Assembly (NCBI GenBank): GCA_016713365.1
Contig: JADJPG010000008.1
Location: forward strand, 1-64,000
Direction of reading: 5' to 3'
From: Verrucomicrobiota bacterium
Lineage (GTDB): Bacteria > Verrucomicrobiota > Verrucomicrobiia > Limisphaerales > JADJPG01
DNA: 64,000 nt
In this document: positions 53,868-62,433 of the stretch, in pieces
Layout: every line of letters starts with the position of its first letter
How positions within the stretch are numbered: position 1 is the stretch's first letter
Notes under the pieces: model-generated
The model's input: only the letters and a program-made list of their open reading frames with translations
The model's database searches: none
What the model was told of the DNA's origin: nothing
Position numbers and translations under genes: made by a program

Positions 53868-55033
53868 ATTTTTCTCTGCGAAACAGCGAACTGCGCGACA
53901 TCTACGATAAAGTCGTGGCCGGCGAACGCATTTCCGACGCCGACGCGCTCCGCCTCTTCGAGAGCAAGGATCTGAACGCCGTCGGCGCCATCGCGGATTT
54001 CGTCCGCCAACGCAAAGTCGGCGAGCGCGCCAGCTACATCATCAATCGCTACGTCAACTACTCGAACTACTGCATTCTGTCCTGCCAGTTCTGCGCCTTC
54101 GCCCGCAAGAAGCGCGACGCAGATGGCTTCCAGCACACGGTCGAGGAAATCGTTCAAAAAGCGCGCGAGGCTCTGAGCATCGGTATCACCGAGATGCATA
54201 TCGTCGGCGGCCTTCATCCCTCGCTGCCGTTCAGTTACTACACGGACATGCTGCAGGGGTTGAAGCAGCTCGACGCTCGGCTCCAGCTCAAGTGCTTTAC
54301 CGCGATCGAGATTCTGCACCTCGCTTGGCTGGCCAAGAAAACCGTGAAGGAAACGCTGACGGAGCTCAAGGCTGCCGGACTCGATTCCCTCACCGGCGGT
54401 GGCGCGGAGATCTTTCGCAAGGAAGTGCGCGCGGCGATCGCCAAGGGCAAGGAATCCGCCGAGGAATACCTCGACGTGCATCGCATCTGGCATCAGATGG
54501 GCGGTCGCAGCACTTGCACCATGCTCTACGGCCACGTCGAGTCGCTCGCGGACCGTGTTGATCATCTCCGCCAATTGCGCGCGCTGCAGGACGAAACGCG
54601 CGGCTTCACCGGCTTCATCCCGCTGGCGTACCAGCCCGAGAACAACCGCATTCCCGTGCAAACGCCGCCGACGGGTTTCGACTCGCTGCGTACCATCGCC
54701 ATCAGCCGCATCTACCTCGATAACTTCGATCACATCACTGCCTACTGGGTTGGGCTCGGCATGAAGCTCGCGCAAGTGGCGTTAAGCTACGGCGCGGATG
54801 ACATTCACGGCACGATCATCGAGGAACACATCTTTCGCATGGCCGGGTCCGGTGTGCCGCAGCTCCAGACCGAGACGGACATGGTGAAGGCCATTCGCGA
54901 AACCGGTCGCGTGCCGGTTCAGCGCAATACCTTCTACGAGCCGGTGAAGATTTGGGATCAACCCACGTCGACGGACGACGGCGGCGGCGCTAAATCATCG
55001 TCCGTCCTGGAGAAGAACCTCGCCACCGCGTGA
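53864..55033 (+). CDS. mqnE: Aminofutalosine synthase (radical SAM)
   Basis: The 389-residue radical SAM enzyme has the cluster motif CILSCQFC (Cx3Cx2C, about residue 68) after NRYVNYSNY. GITEMHIVGGLHPSLPFSYY, SLTGGGAEIF and TCTMLYGHVES are typical of MqnE/MqnC enzymes. It joins 3-[(1-carboxyvinyl)oxy]benzoate with SAM to give aminofutalosine. MqnE rather than MqnC is favoured by length and by the neighbouring mqnA. The start overlaps the mqnP stop by four bases. The other pathway genes are not in this window. Confidence 0.92.
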   Translation: MNFSLRNSELRDIYDKVVAGERISDADALRLFESKDLNAVGAIADFVRQRKVGERASYIINRYVNYSNYCILSCQFCAFARKKRDADGFQHTVEEIVQKAREALSIGITEMHIVGGLHPSLPFSYYTDMLQGLKQLDARLQLKCFTAIEILHLAWLAKKTVKETLTELKAAGLDSLTGGGAEIFRKEVRAAIAKGKESAEEYLDVHRIWHQMGGRSTCTMLYGHVESLADRVDHLRQLRALQDETRGFTGFIPLAYQPENNRIPVQTPPTGFDSLRTIAISRIYLDNFDHITAYWVGLGMKLAQVALSYGADDIHGTIIEEHIFRMAGSGVPQLQTETDMVKAIRETGRVPVQRNTFYEPVKIWDQPTSTDDGGGAKSSSVLEKNLATA

Positions 55034-55046
55034 GCTGATTCATTGC

Positions 55047-55937
55047 ATGAAGCCCTCCGAAGATCCATTGAACTTGCGGTCCTTCATGAGCGAATCGCCG
55101 GGCGATCTCGCGCGCCGACTGGAGCGCGAACAGCTCATCAAGGTCCGGCAGCAGGAAAGTGATCTGGAGGACATCCCGCTGGCGCCCATGCGGGTGGGTT
55201 CGGTCCCGTACTTGAATTCCGTTCCGCTCACGCGCGGACTTGAGGATCAGATCGTTTTCGCCCCGCCGTCCCAGCTGGCGCTGCTGCTCCGCGAAGGCAA
55301 GCTCGACGCCGCGCTCGTCAGCATCACCGCTGCGTTGTTTGAGGACAGCTACGACATTCTCGACAACATTGCCGTCGCGTCACTCGGTGAAGTGCGCAGC
55401 GTCTTTCTCGCGCATCGGAAGCCGTTGGAGGAAACGCATCACATCTTCTGCGATACCGCCTCGCTCACCAGCGTGAATCTGCTGAAGGTTCTGCTCGCCG
55501 AACGCGGATTGAAGCCGGACTTCTCGCCTTTGGCCAATTACGACGACGCGTCGCATCACGATGCCGTCCTGCTCATCGGCGATCCGGCCATTCGCTTCGC
55601 GCTCGCGCCGCACGAACATGAGATTTGGGATCTCGGCGCGGCATGGGCGGAACTCACCAAGCTGCCATTTGTCTACGCCGCCTGGGCGCTGCGCCGCGGA
55701 GTGGATACCACGAACATTCGCCGGGCATTGCGCGAGGCGAAGGCGTTCGGATTGGAGACGCTGGAATACAGCATCCAGCATCGCTCGGAGTTCACAAAGG
55801 AGTTTCGCCGCGATTACCTGAGCTGGCACATCCACTATCATCTCGGCGCGGACGAGAAGCGTGGCATCGCGAAGTTCGTCGAGCTGCTGCGCAAGCACGG
55901 ACTCGGGACGGTTTACGATCCGAAGTTCATCAGCTGA
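55047..55937 (+). CDS. mqnA: Chorismate dehydratase
   Basis: The 296-residue protein belongs to the periplasmic-binding-protein fold used by MqnA/MqnD: MRVGSVPYLNSVPLTRGL, LLREGKLDAALVSITAALF, CDTASLTSVNLLKVLL and AVLLIGDPAIRFA. It dehydrates chorismate to 3-[(1-carboxyvinyl)oxy]benzoate, the first futalosine-pathway step, supplying MqnE encoded just upstream. The canonical start corresponds to Met48; the reading frame from 55047 adds about 47 charged residues, an unusual extension or a misplaced start. The gene ends 3 bp before a convergent gene. Confidence 0.92.
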   Translation: MKPSEDPLNLRSFMSESPGDLARRLEREQLIKVRQQESDLEDIPLAPMRVGSVPYLNSVPLTRGLEDQIVFAPPSQLALLLREGKLDAALVSITAALFEDSYDILDNIAVASLGEVRSVFLAHRKPLEETHHIFCDTASLTSVNLLKVLLAERGLKPDFSPLANYDDASHHDAVLLIGDPAIRFALAPHEHEIWDLGAAWAELTKLPFVYAAWALRRGVDTTNIRRALREAKAFGLETLEYSIQHRSEFTKEFRRDYLSWHIHYHLGADEKRGIAKFVELLRKHGLGTVYDPKFIS

Positions 55938-55940
55938 ACC

Positions 55941-58478
55941 TCACTGCGCCGTCGGCAGCATCCGGTAGAACGCCGCGCCCGACGGGGCGTTGGTGTCCTC
56001 AAAGAGAAAGTAGGGTTCCGACAACGTGATCGTTTCCAGCGTCGTCCATTCTGTCAGGTTGGTGGAGCGCTGGAGCTGGTAAGGCTGGTTCGTCACCCCG
56101 TTGAAGCTGAACGTAAATCCATAGGGACTTAACGCCGTTTCGAGATAGGGGAAACGCTTCGTCACCCGGAAGATCAGTCCCTGCCCGAGATCTCCCCCAA
56201 TCGGGGTCGTCCCGTAGAACGCGCCGTCCGCGCTCTGCCACAAGGCCGACGCGGACCGCCCGCCGATCGGATCGCTGTCGAAGAAATGGTGCAGCGCCGC
56301 GTAGCGAAGCCCGTCCTTACCAATGCGAAAGATCATCCCGCGATCGCGAAAACCTCCGTTGCGCGTGGTGCCGTACAGTTCGCCATCTTCACCTTCGATC
56401 AAGCTGGAGAACGGATTCGCTCCATCGCGCGTGCCGCCGCGGAAGCTCCGCAGGATGGTGAAATGCGATCCATCCTTCTCCACGCGAAAAATCGTGCCGC
56501 GACTGGCGAGCCCGCCGTTGGTGGTCGTGCCGTAGATGCGGCCGTCGCTGGCTTCGAGCAGTTTCGCCGCTGGAACGGAACCGTCGCCACCGTTGAAGTT
56601 GCGTAGTACGAGCAGATCAGTGCCGTTCGTGCTGACGCGAAACACCGTGCCGTTGGTGCGCTGCGGCGATCCGGACGCCACGCAGTAGAGCAGGCCATCG
56701 CTGCCTTGAATCGGCGACGCCCCGGCGAATCCGCCGTTCGTGCGATTGAGTTGGTAGATCACTTCGAACGCCGAACCATCCGCCGCAATCTTGTAGAGCG
56801 TGCCGAAACCGTTCGTGCCCGACGCGCCGGTGAAGCCGTAGAGAAATCCATCCTGTCCTTCCAACGGTGCGCCGACTGGTCGAATGCCGTCCATGTTGAT
56901 GCGGTTCACAGCAGACGTGAACGCGTGGAGATTCGTGAACTGCGTGCCGTCCTTCGCGAGCTTGAAGAGTGTGCCGGTGATCAGCGTGTTGCCGTTGGTT
57001 TCCTCTCCGCTGGTGGTGCCGTAGAGAAAGCCGTCGCGCCCTTCGATCAGCGCCGAGATGGGTCCGCGCCCTTCGCTGTTGGTTCCCATGAAGTCGTGGA
57101 GGATCGCGAAACCGCCGCCGTCTTTCTGCATGCGATAGATCGTCCCCAGACCGTAGTAACCACCGGCGTCGGTCGTGCCGTAAAGCGCGCCGTCACTGCC
57201 TTCGATGAGTTCCGTGCGCGCGTTCACGCCATCGCCACCGCTGATGGAGAAGCTCCATAACACGCCGTAGTCCGAGCCGTCCTCGCGCACGGTGAACATC
57301 GATCCGCCGCCGGAGCCGCCGCCCGCGAAGGTGGTCCCGACCAAACGATCACCGGCGATGCGCGTGAGTCCGCAGAAAGGATTCGCGCCGTCGACGAACA
57401 TCGTGCCGAAGCTGCGGAGGATTTCGTAAGCGCTGCCGTCCTTGTTGATGCGAAACAGAATGCCACCTTCAGCCGTGCCGCCGCCCGCCGTCGTGCCATA
57501 CAGCGCACCGTCGCTGCCCTCGACCAGCGCGCAGAACGGGCGAAAGCCGTCCCATCCACCGCCCCAGAAATCCCACAACACCGCGAATCGCCGGTCGCGA
57601 CCCGAAACGCGAAAGAGCGTGCCGAAACCGGAGACGCCGCCCTCGCGTGTGCTGCCATAGAGCGCGCCGTCGCTGCCTTCGAGGAGATTCGCGACGGGGC
57701 TTGTGCCGTCCGTGCCGTCGAACTCATGCACCACGGCGAAATCGCTTCCGTCCGTGTTCAGTCCGAAAACGGTGCCCAAGTCATCCGCGCCGCCACGACT
57801 CGCCGTGCCGTAGAGCCGACCGTCGCGCGCTTCGATCAAACCAGCCTGAATGGCCGAGCCATCCTCCGCGGTGAGTTGACGCAGCGTCGAGTAATCGGTG
57901 CCGTCAGGACGCAGCCGAAAGATCGTTCCCGCATTCGTCGTTCCGCCGGCGAAACATGTCCCGTAGATCCAGCCGTCGCGACCGACGAGCAGATTGCCCA
58001 CGGGATTGGCTCCGTCGCTTTCGTCCGCGCCGAATTCGTGGAGCAGCTCGAACTCCGTTCCGTCCTTGGCGATGCGATACGCGACACCCTTGTCCGTCGC
58101 GCCGCCCTGAAACGTCGTGCCGTAAAGTTTCCCCTCGGGTCCATCCACGACCTCGGCGGTCGGCAGGCTCCCGTTCGTGCCGTAGAAATTGTGAATCACA
58201 AGAAATCCGAGGCCATCCGGGCGGATGGTGTAGACGGTTCCTCGATTGCCGCGTCCGCCGAGACGCGCGGTCCCATAAAGTCGCCCATCACGCCCAAGCG
58301 TGAGTGCCGCCTCCGGGCTGCGTCCGATCAAGTTCGTGAAGCCGAACGAGTGCAGGAGTTCGTAGTCAACCGCCGCGGCGCAAGCGCGATGAGTCCCGGG
58401 CGCGACGACGCCTACGAGTAGCAGCGCGATGAAAAGGCAAAGTGAAGGGGAGTGAGATCGAGTCCATCGGATTCTCAT
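55941..58478 (-). CDS. Secreted GloVer / HAF-repeat protein
   Basis: The 845-residue protein has a signal peptide (MRIRWTRSHSPSLC to RACA). It contains about 14 tandem repeats of roughly 45-55 residues, each with a core like LYGTTxxGGxxxxGTIFRxxxDG and a second strand like ILHxFxGxxxDGxxP. This is the TIGR03803 (GloVer/HAF) family, predicted to form one or more beta-propellers. One repeat is degenerate (LYCVASGSPQRTNG). It ends with the shared tail (YQLQRSTNLTEWTTL ... AAFYRML). An extracellular protein with no known activity. The start at 58478 is chosen for the signal peptide. Confidence 0.88.
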   Translation of the reverse strand: MRIRWTRSHSPSLCLFIALLLVGVVAPGTHRACAAAVDYELLHSFGFTNLIGRSPEAALTLGRDGRLYGTARLGGRGNRGTVYTIRPDGLGFLVIHNFYGTNGSLPTAEVVDGPEGKLYGTTFQGGATDKGVAYRIAKDGTEFELLHEFGADESDGANPVGNLLVGRDGWIYGTCFAGGTTNAGTIFRLRPDGTDYSTLRQLTAEDGSAIQAGLIEARDGRLYGTASRGGADDLGTVFGLNTDGSDFAVVHEFDGTDGTSPVANLLEGSDGALYGSTREGGVSGFGTLFRVSGRDRRFAVLWDFWGGGWDGFRPFCALVEGSDGALYGTTAGGGTAEGGILFRINKDGSAYEILRSFGTMFVDGANPFCGLTRIAGDRLVGTTFAGGGSGGGSMFTVREDGSDYGVLWSFSISGGDGVNARTELIEGSDGALYGTTDAGGYYGLGTIYRMQKDGGGFAILHDFMGTNSEGRGPISALIEGRDGFLYGTTSGEETNGNTLITGTLFKLAKDGTQFTNLHAFTSAVNRINMDGIRPVGAPLEGQDGFLYGFTGASGTNGFGTLYKIAADGSAFEVIYQLNRTNGGFAGASPIQGSDGLLYCVASGSPQRTNGTVFRVSTNGTDLLVLRNFNGGDGSVPAAKLLEASDGRIYGTTTNGGLASRGTIFRVEKDGSHFTILRSFRGGTRDGANPFSSLIEGEDGELYGTTRNGGFRDRGMIFRIGKDGLRYAALHHFFDSDPIGGRSASALWQSADGAFYGTTPIGGDLGQGLIFRVTKRFPYLETALSPYGFTFSFNGVTNQPYQLQRSTNLTEWTTLETITLSEPYFLFEDTNAPSGAAFYRMLPTAQ

Positions 58479-58581
58479 AACGTCTGAAGTTGGCGCGACC
58501 GTAACAGGGCGATCCCCACCGGGCAACAGATTGCTGGCCTGGGAATGAAGCGCCGGTCTACGAGACTGCGTCGTAGTCCAA

Positions 58582-61398
58582 TTACTTCATCGCACCCGCG
58601 CGTGCCCGTTCGATTGCGAAATCCACGAGGGCCTGGGACTGGAAGAAGCCTTCGTAGAAGTTGTGACCCTGCGACCGCAACACGATCAGCTTCACGAGTG
58701 ACTCCGCGCCGGCATCGCGATAGTGCCGAACGAACTCGCCGGAGTTCTGGGCGAGCGGAACGACCGTATCGACGTCACCGTGGATGAGGGTCACTGGAAT
58801 GCGCGCCTTCGCCAGCGTGCCGATGTGTGCGATGGGGTTGAACTCCGCGAGCCGCGATTCCAGTTCCTGCTCCGATAATCCGTAGGCCGGCGCGGCGTTC
58901 TTCAATCCGGGATACGTGCGGAAGTCGAACACCGGATAGATCCCGATGATGCCCGCGACCCGTTCCGGATGCGCGATGGCCCAGCTGCTCACCCAGAGCC
59001 CGCCGCGGCTGCGTCCGAACAAACACGCCTTGGCGGCGAACCCGCGTTTCTCCGTCAGCTCGCGATGCAGCGCGCCGAAGGCAGCGTGACTGTTCGGGCT
59101 GCCGTACGCTTCGCCGACGTCGATTCCCGCCACCGCGATTCCCGCCGCGAGGAACTGCTCGTGCATCCAACGCTCCGCGCCATCCGGATATCCCGGCAAA
59201 GTGGGTGCGTAGAAGATCCATGGCTGCGGTGTTGCGCGCTTGTCCGAAGGTGGCAGGAACACAAACGCGCGACGGCCATCGAGCGTGAAGTCTTCCGTTC
59301 CCGGCAGGATCAGTCGTGGCATGGGTCCGGACATCTTCGGCTTCGGTTTCTCAGCGAGACGCGCCTCGAGCCACGGCGAAACTTTCTCCGCCCACTTCGC
59401 GCCGTGAACCCGCAAACCTTCGCCGCTGAAGTGAACCCCTTTGCCGCCGCCATCACGCAACGCGCCGGTCAACGCATCGGTGTCCGGACCTTCAAGCGCG
59501 ACGCCGGATTTCCACAACGCCGCCTGCGCGGCGCGAATCTCCGCCGAGCTGGTGTCGTCCGGCGTATGGTAGCTCGCCTGCGCGACGAACCACGGAATCT
59601 CCCAGCCCACTTCGCCGCGGGACGCATGGATGAGTTGTTCCATGAACTGTTGATACAAGTCGCCGGGCAAGGTGCGAGTCGCGTCCTTCTGATTCGCGTC
59701 GGATTCACCCTGATGCCAGAGCACGGCGCGAAAGCCGCGCAGACCAAGTTGTTTCATGCGCGCGGTGCTGGCGTTGAACAGTGTGCCCTTGCTTTCCCAT
59801 TCGCCGGAATCCAGACGCGTCACGTTGCCGGTGAGCGTGGGCGGTTGCGGAAAACGGGTGCCGCGCGGCAGCCACTCGCGAACGCTCGTCGCACCGACGC
59901 CGACTGCGACGAGGCCGACCGGCACCTTGAACTTCGCGGCGATCGCGTCTGCGAATGGCGGCAGGAAGCTTCCGCCGGAACCACTGGCCCCCGGCTGCGG
60001 ATCGTTTGCGGGCTGCCAGTGCTTGCCCGAGAATGCGACGACGAGATCGGACACCGGTTTCTGTTTCTCGTCGCCGTGGTTGGCGGAGTTTGACTGGCCG
60101 GCGACGATGAAAACTTCTCCCACGCCAACATGCGTCACGCTGACCTGCGAGAGAAGCTCCTCACCCAACCGCACGCGCACGACGAGTTGATGCCATCCAC
60201 CGGCCGGAGCAGGAAGCTCCGCGCGAATCGACGATTGTCCCGTCTTCAGCTCGGCGACCTTCTGCCATTCCGGGCTGCTCTTGCCGCCGATCAGCAGCGC
60301 TTCAATGATCGCCGGACCGTTGACAGGCTGCGCCAGTTTGCCTTCGATCCGAATGTCACCGTTCGTTGCGCTGGAGCGCTGGAAGACTTGGAGGTCGAGC
60401 GGCGCAGTGAGGCGAAGTTCGACGCGGTTCGTGCCAGGTGACGCGAGCAACATCTTCATCCCGCTACCGAGCGCCTCGCCGACGAGCAGATACGTTTCCG
60501 CGTTGCCGAACTCGTGGTGTCCATGCGTCGGATTCGGCGACTCCTGCGCCGGGCGAACAAAATCGTGCGTGGAAACAAATGTCACGTTGCCGGCGAACTC
60601 AGGTCGCGCTGCGGCTGCCGCCTGCGCCTGCCGCAGCTTCGTCCACTCAGCGGGCGCCTGCACCCACGGGCCGGTGATCTCGCCGATGACCACGGGCAAC
60701 GCGGGCGTGTTGAACTCGCGTCGTACATCTCGGATGAGGTTCACTAGATTCGTCTCGTATTGCGGGATCGCGTTCTTCGGGTCGACGCCGTCGTTCCAGC
60801 CGTGATACCAGACGAAGCCCGCGAGTTCGTGACCGCGTCCGTCGAATGCGGGAAACTCCGTCTTCAAGTTCGCGAGCGCGTCGCGCACCTGCTGAATCAT
60901 CAGCCGGTAATACTTCCCGACTTCGCCGCCGGACGACGGCGGGCGGAAGTCTTGATACAAACTCTTCCCGCCCCACGCGGTCTTGATCAACAGCACCGGT
61001 TCGTCGAGCGCGTTACCGATGACATGGCCGAACTCCAGTTCCGGTCCGAAGTGATGCGTGCCGCCGTAGACAGCGAAGCCGATGCCCAATGGTCCGGCAA
61101 GGAGCGGACCGCGTTCGCGCTGGTAACGCACCCAGACGTCGTCGCGTTTGGTCCACTGGCCGTCGGCGCCGCGCAGATGCTTGAACTTCTCGGCGAAGGT
61201 CGCGTTGCGCATCAAGCCGGCGAGCGTTCCCTTGCCGTTGTTGTAGTCCTTGCCTTCGAGGTCCGCGACAGCCTGGCCCTCCATGTTCGACTGGCCGGCG
61301 AGGATGAAAACCTTCAGCGGCTTCTTGTCCGCCGCGACGAGTGATGCGGTGAACAGGCAGGCGACGAGTGAAAGCGTGAGAGCGAAGCGGAGTTTCAT
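58582..61398 (-). CDS. Secreted double SGNH (sialate O-acetylesterase-like) plus alpha/beta-hydrolase fusion
   Basis: The 938-residue protein has a signal peptide ending SLVAA. A first SGNH esterase domain (about 25-320) shows VFILAGQSNMEGQ (Ser), LIKTAWGGKSLY, FVWYHGWND and a late His in NPTHGHHEFGNAE. A beta-sandwich linker leads to a second SGNH domain (about 430-680): VFIVAGQSNSANHGDE, VGLVAVGVGATSVREWL, VLWHQGESD and HFSGEGLRVHGA. The third part (about 700-938) is an alpha/beta-hydrolase with FGRSRGGLWVSSWA and the His of RSQGHNFYEG. All three nucleophiles are present. It is likely to deacetylate or de-esterify decorated polysaccharide outside the cell. Three esterase-like domains in one chain is unusual. 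Confidence 0.85.
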   Translation of the reverse strand: MKLRFALTLSLVACLFTASLVAADKKPLKVFILAGQSNMEGQAVADLEGKDYNNGKGTLAGLMRNATFAEKFKHLRGADGQWTKRDDVWVRYQRERGPLLAGPLGIGFAVYGGTHHFGPELEFGHVIGNALDEPVLLIKTAWGGKSLYQDFRPPSSGGEVGKYYRLMIQQVRDALANLKTEFPAFDGRGHELAGFVWYHGWNDGVDPKNAIPQYETNLVNLIRDVRREFNTPALPVVIGEITGPWVQAPAEWTKLRQAQAAAAARPEFAGNVTFVSTHDFVRPAQESPNPTHGHHEFGNAETYLLVGEALGSGMKMLLASPGTNRVELRLTAPLDLQVFQRSSATNGDIRIEGKLAQPVNGPAIIEALLIGGKSSPEWQKVAELKTGQSSIRAELPAPAGGWHQLVVRVRLGEELLSQVSVTHVGVGEVFIVAGQSNSANHGDEKQKPVSDLVVAFSGKHWQPANDPQPGASGSGGSFLPPFADAIAAKFKVPVGLVAVGVGATSVREWLPRGTRFPQPPTLTGNVTRLDSGEWESKGTLFNASTARMKQLGLRGFRAVLWHQGESDANQKDATRTLPGDLYQQFMEQLIHASRGEVGWEIPWFVAQASYHTPDDTSSAEIRAAQAALWKSGVALEGPDTDALTGALRDGGGKGVHFSGEGLRVHGAKWAEKVSPWLEARLAEKPKPKMSGPMPRLILPGTEDFTLDGRRAFVFLPPSDKRATPQPWIFYAPTLPGYPDGAERWMHEQFLAAGIAVAGIDVGEAYGSPNSHAAFGALHRELTEKRGFAAKACLFGRSRGGLWVSSWAIAHPERVAGIIGIYPVFDFRTYPGLKNAAPAYGLSEQELESRLAEFNPIAHIGTLAKARIPVTLIHGDVDTVVPLAQNSGEFVRHYRDAGAESLVKLIVLRSQGHNFYEGFFQSQALVDFAIERARAGAMK

Positions 61399-61460
61399 GG
61401 TGTGAGCGTTGCAGATGGACCGACGAAACCCACGGGAATTTGTTCACCACGGAGCGACTG

Positions 61461-62348
61461 TCAGTCTTCGAAACCGCGCCGAATTGTCTCGGGCAACTGC
61501 GGTGTCGCGCCGGCCTGGGAACAGACGAAGGCTGCGAGACGGTTTGCGTGATCGTTGATACGGTCCAGATCCCAGCCCTTGAGCAAACCCAGCGTCATGG
61601 CGGCGGTGAAGGAATCGCCGGCGCCGATGGTGTCGACAACGGTGGCGACCACCCCGGGGTGTTCCGACCAGCGGCCATCAGCGAACAACAAGCTCCCGGC
61701 ATCACCGCGCGTGAGCGCGACGGCACGAAGGGCGAAGCGGGCGGCGAGTCGCTGAATCTGGGCGCGGACATCGCCGGTGAGCGCGAACCATTCGACCAGG
61801 CGCGGCAATTCGGCGTCGTTCACCTTGAGGACATTCGCGAGCGAGAGGGATTGCTCGATGACGGTGGGCGAATGGTAGTGCTGGCGAAGATTGATGTCGA
61901 AGATGCGCAACGCCGAGCCTGGTGCCTTGCCAACGAGAGCCTGAATCGCCGCACGCGAAGTCGCGCTGCGCTGGGCGAGCGAACCGAAGCACACGGCATC
62001 AGCCGCGGCGACGGCGCGAAGCGCGGCAGATTCGCCGCGAATGGCGTCCCACGCGACGTTCTCGAAGATCTCGTAATGAGGCTGGCCTCCGGCACTGACC
62101 GTGACGCCGACGCTGCCGGTGGGAAGCTGTTCGTCGATCTCGACGCACTCGGTCGAGACACCGAGCTTGCCGAGTCGTTCCAAAGTCTCGCGCCCCAACT
62201 CGTCTCGTCCCACGCGCGAGACGAGACGTGTATCTGCGCCCAACGCCGTCGCATGGTAGGTGAAGTTGGCCGGAGCGCCGCCGAGCTGGCGTCCGCCGGG
62301 CAGCATGTCCCACAACACTTCGCCGATGCCGACGATCTTGAAGCTCAT
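61461..62348 (-). CDS. PfkB-family carbohydrate kinase (fructokinase-like)
   Basis: The 295-residue cytoplasmic ribokinase-fold enzyme has LGGAPANFTYHATALG near the start and the catalytic/ATP signature VDTIGAGDSFTAAMTLGLL (Asp base in GAGD) near residue 240. It would phosphorylate a free sugar; the start IVGIGEVLWDMLPGG resembles fructokinases. It lies 63 bp upstream of the SGNH fusion gene on the same strand, consistent with using the released sugar, but the substrate is not proven. Confidence 0.9.
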   Translation of the reverse strand: MSFKIVGIGEVLWDMLPGGRQLGGAPANFTYHATALGADTRLVSRVGRDELGRETLERLGKLGVSTECVEIDEQLPTGSVGVTVSAGGQPHYEIFENVAWDAIRGESAALRAVAAADAVCFGSLAQRSATSRAAIQALVGKAPGSALRIFDINLRQHYHSPTVIEQSLSLANVLKVNDAELPRLVEWFALTGDVRAQIQRLAARFALRAVALTRGDAGSLLFADGRWSEHPGVVATVVDTIGAGDSFTAAMTLGLLKGWDLDRINDHANRLAAFVCSQAGATPQLPETIRRGFED

Positions 62349-62433
62349 CGCTGCCTCCGCGGTGTGGGCATCTGAATCAGATTCTGCATGGCGCGATTTT
62401 GTCCGAGGGCGGCTCTGGCGAAAAGTTCAGGAG

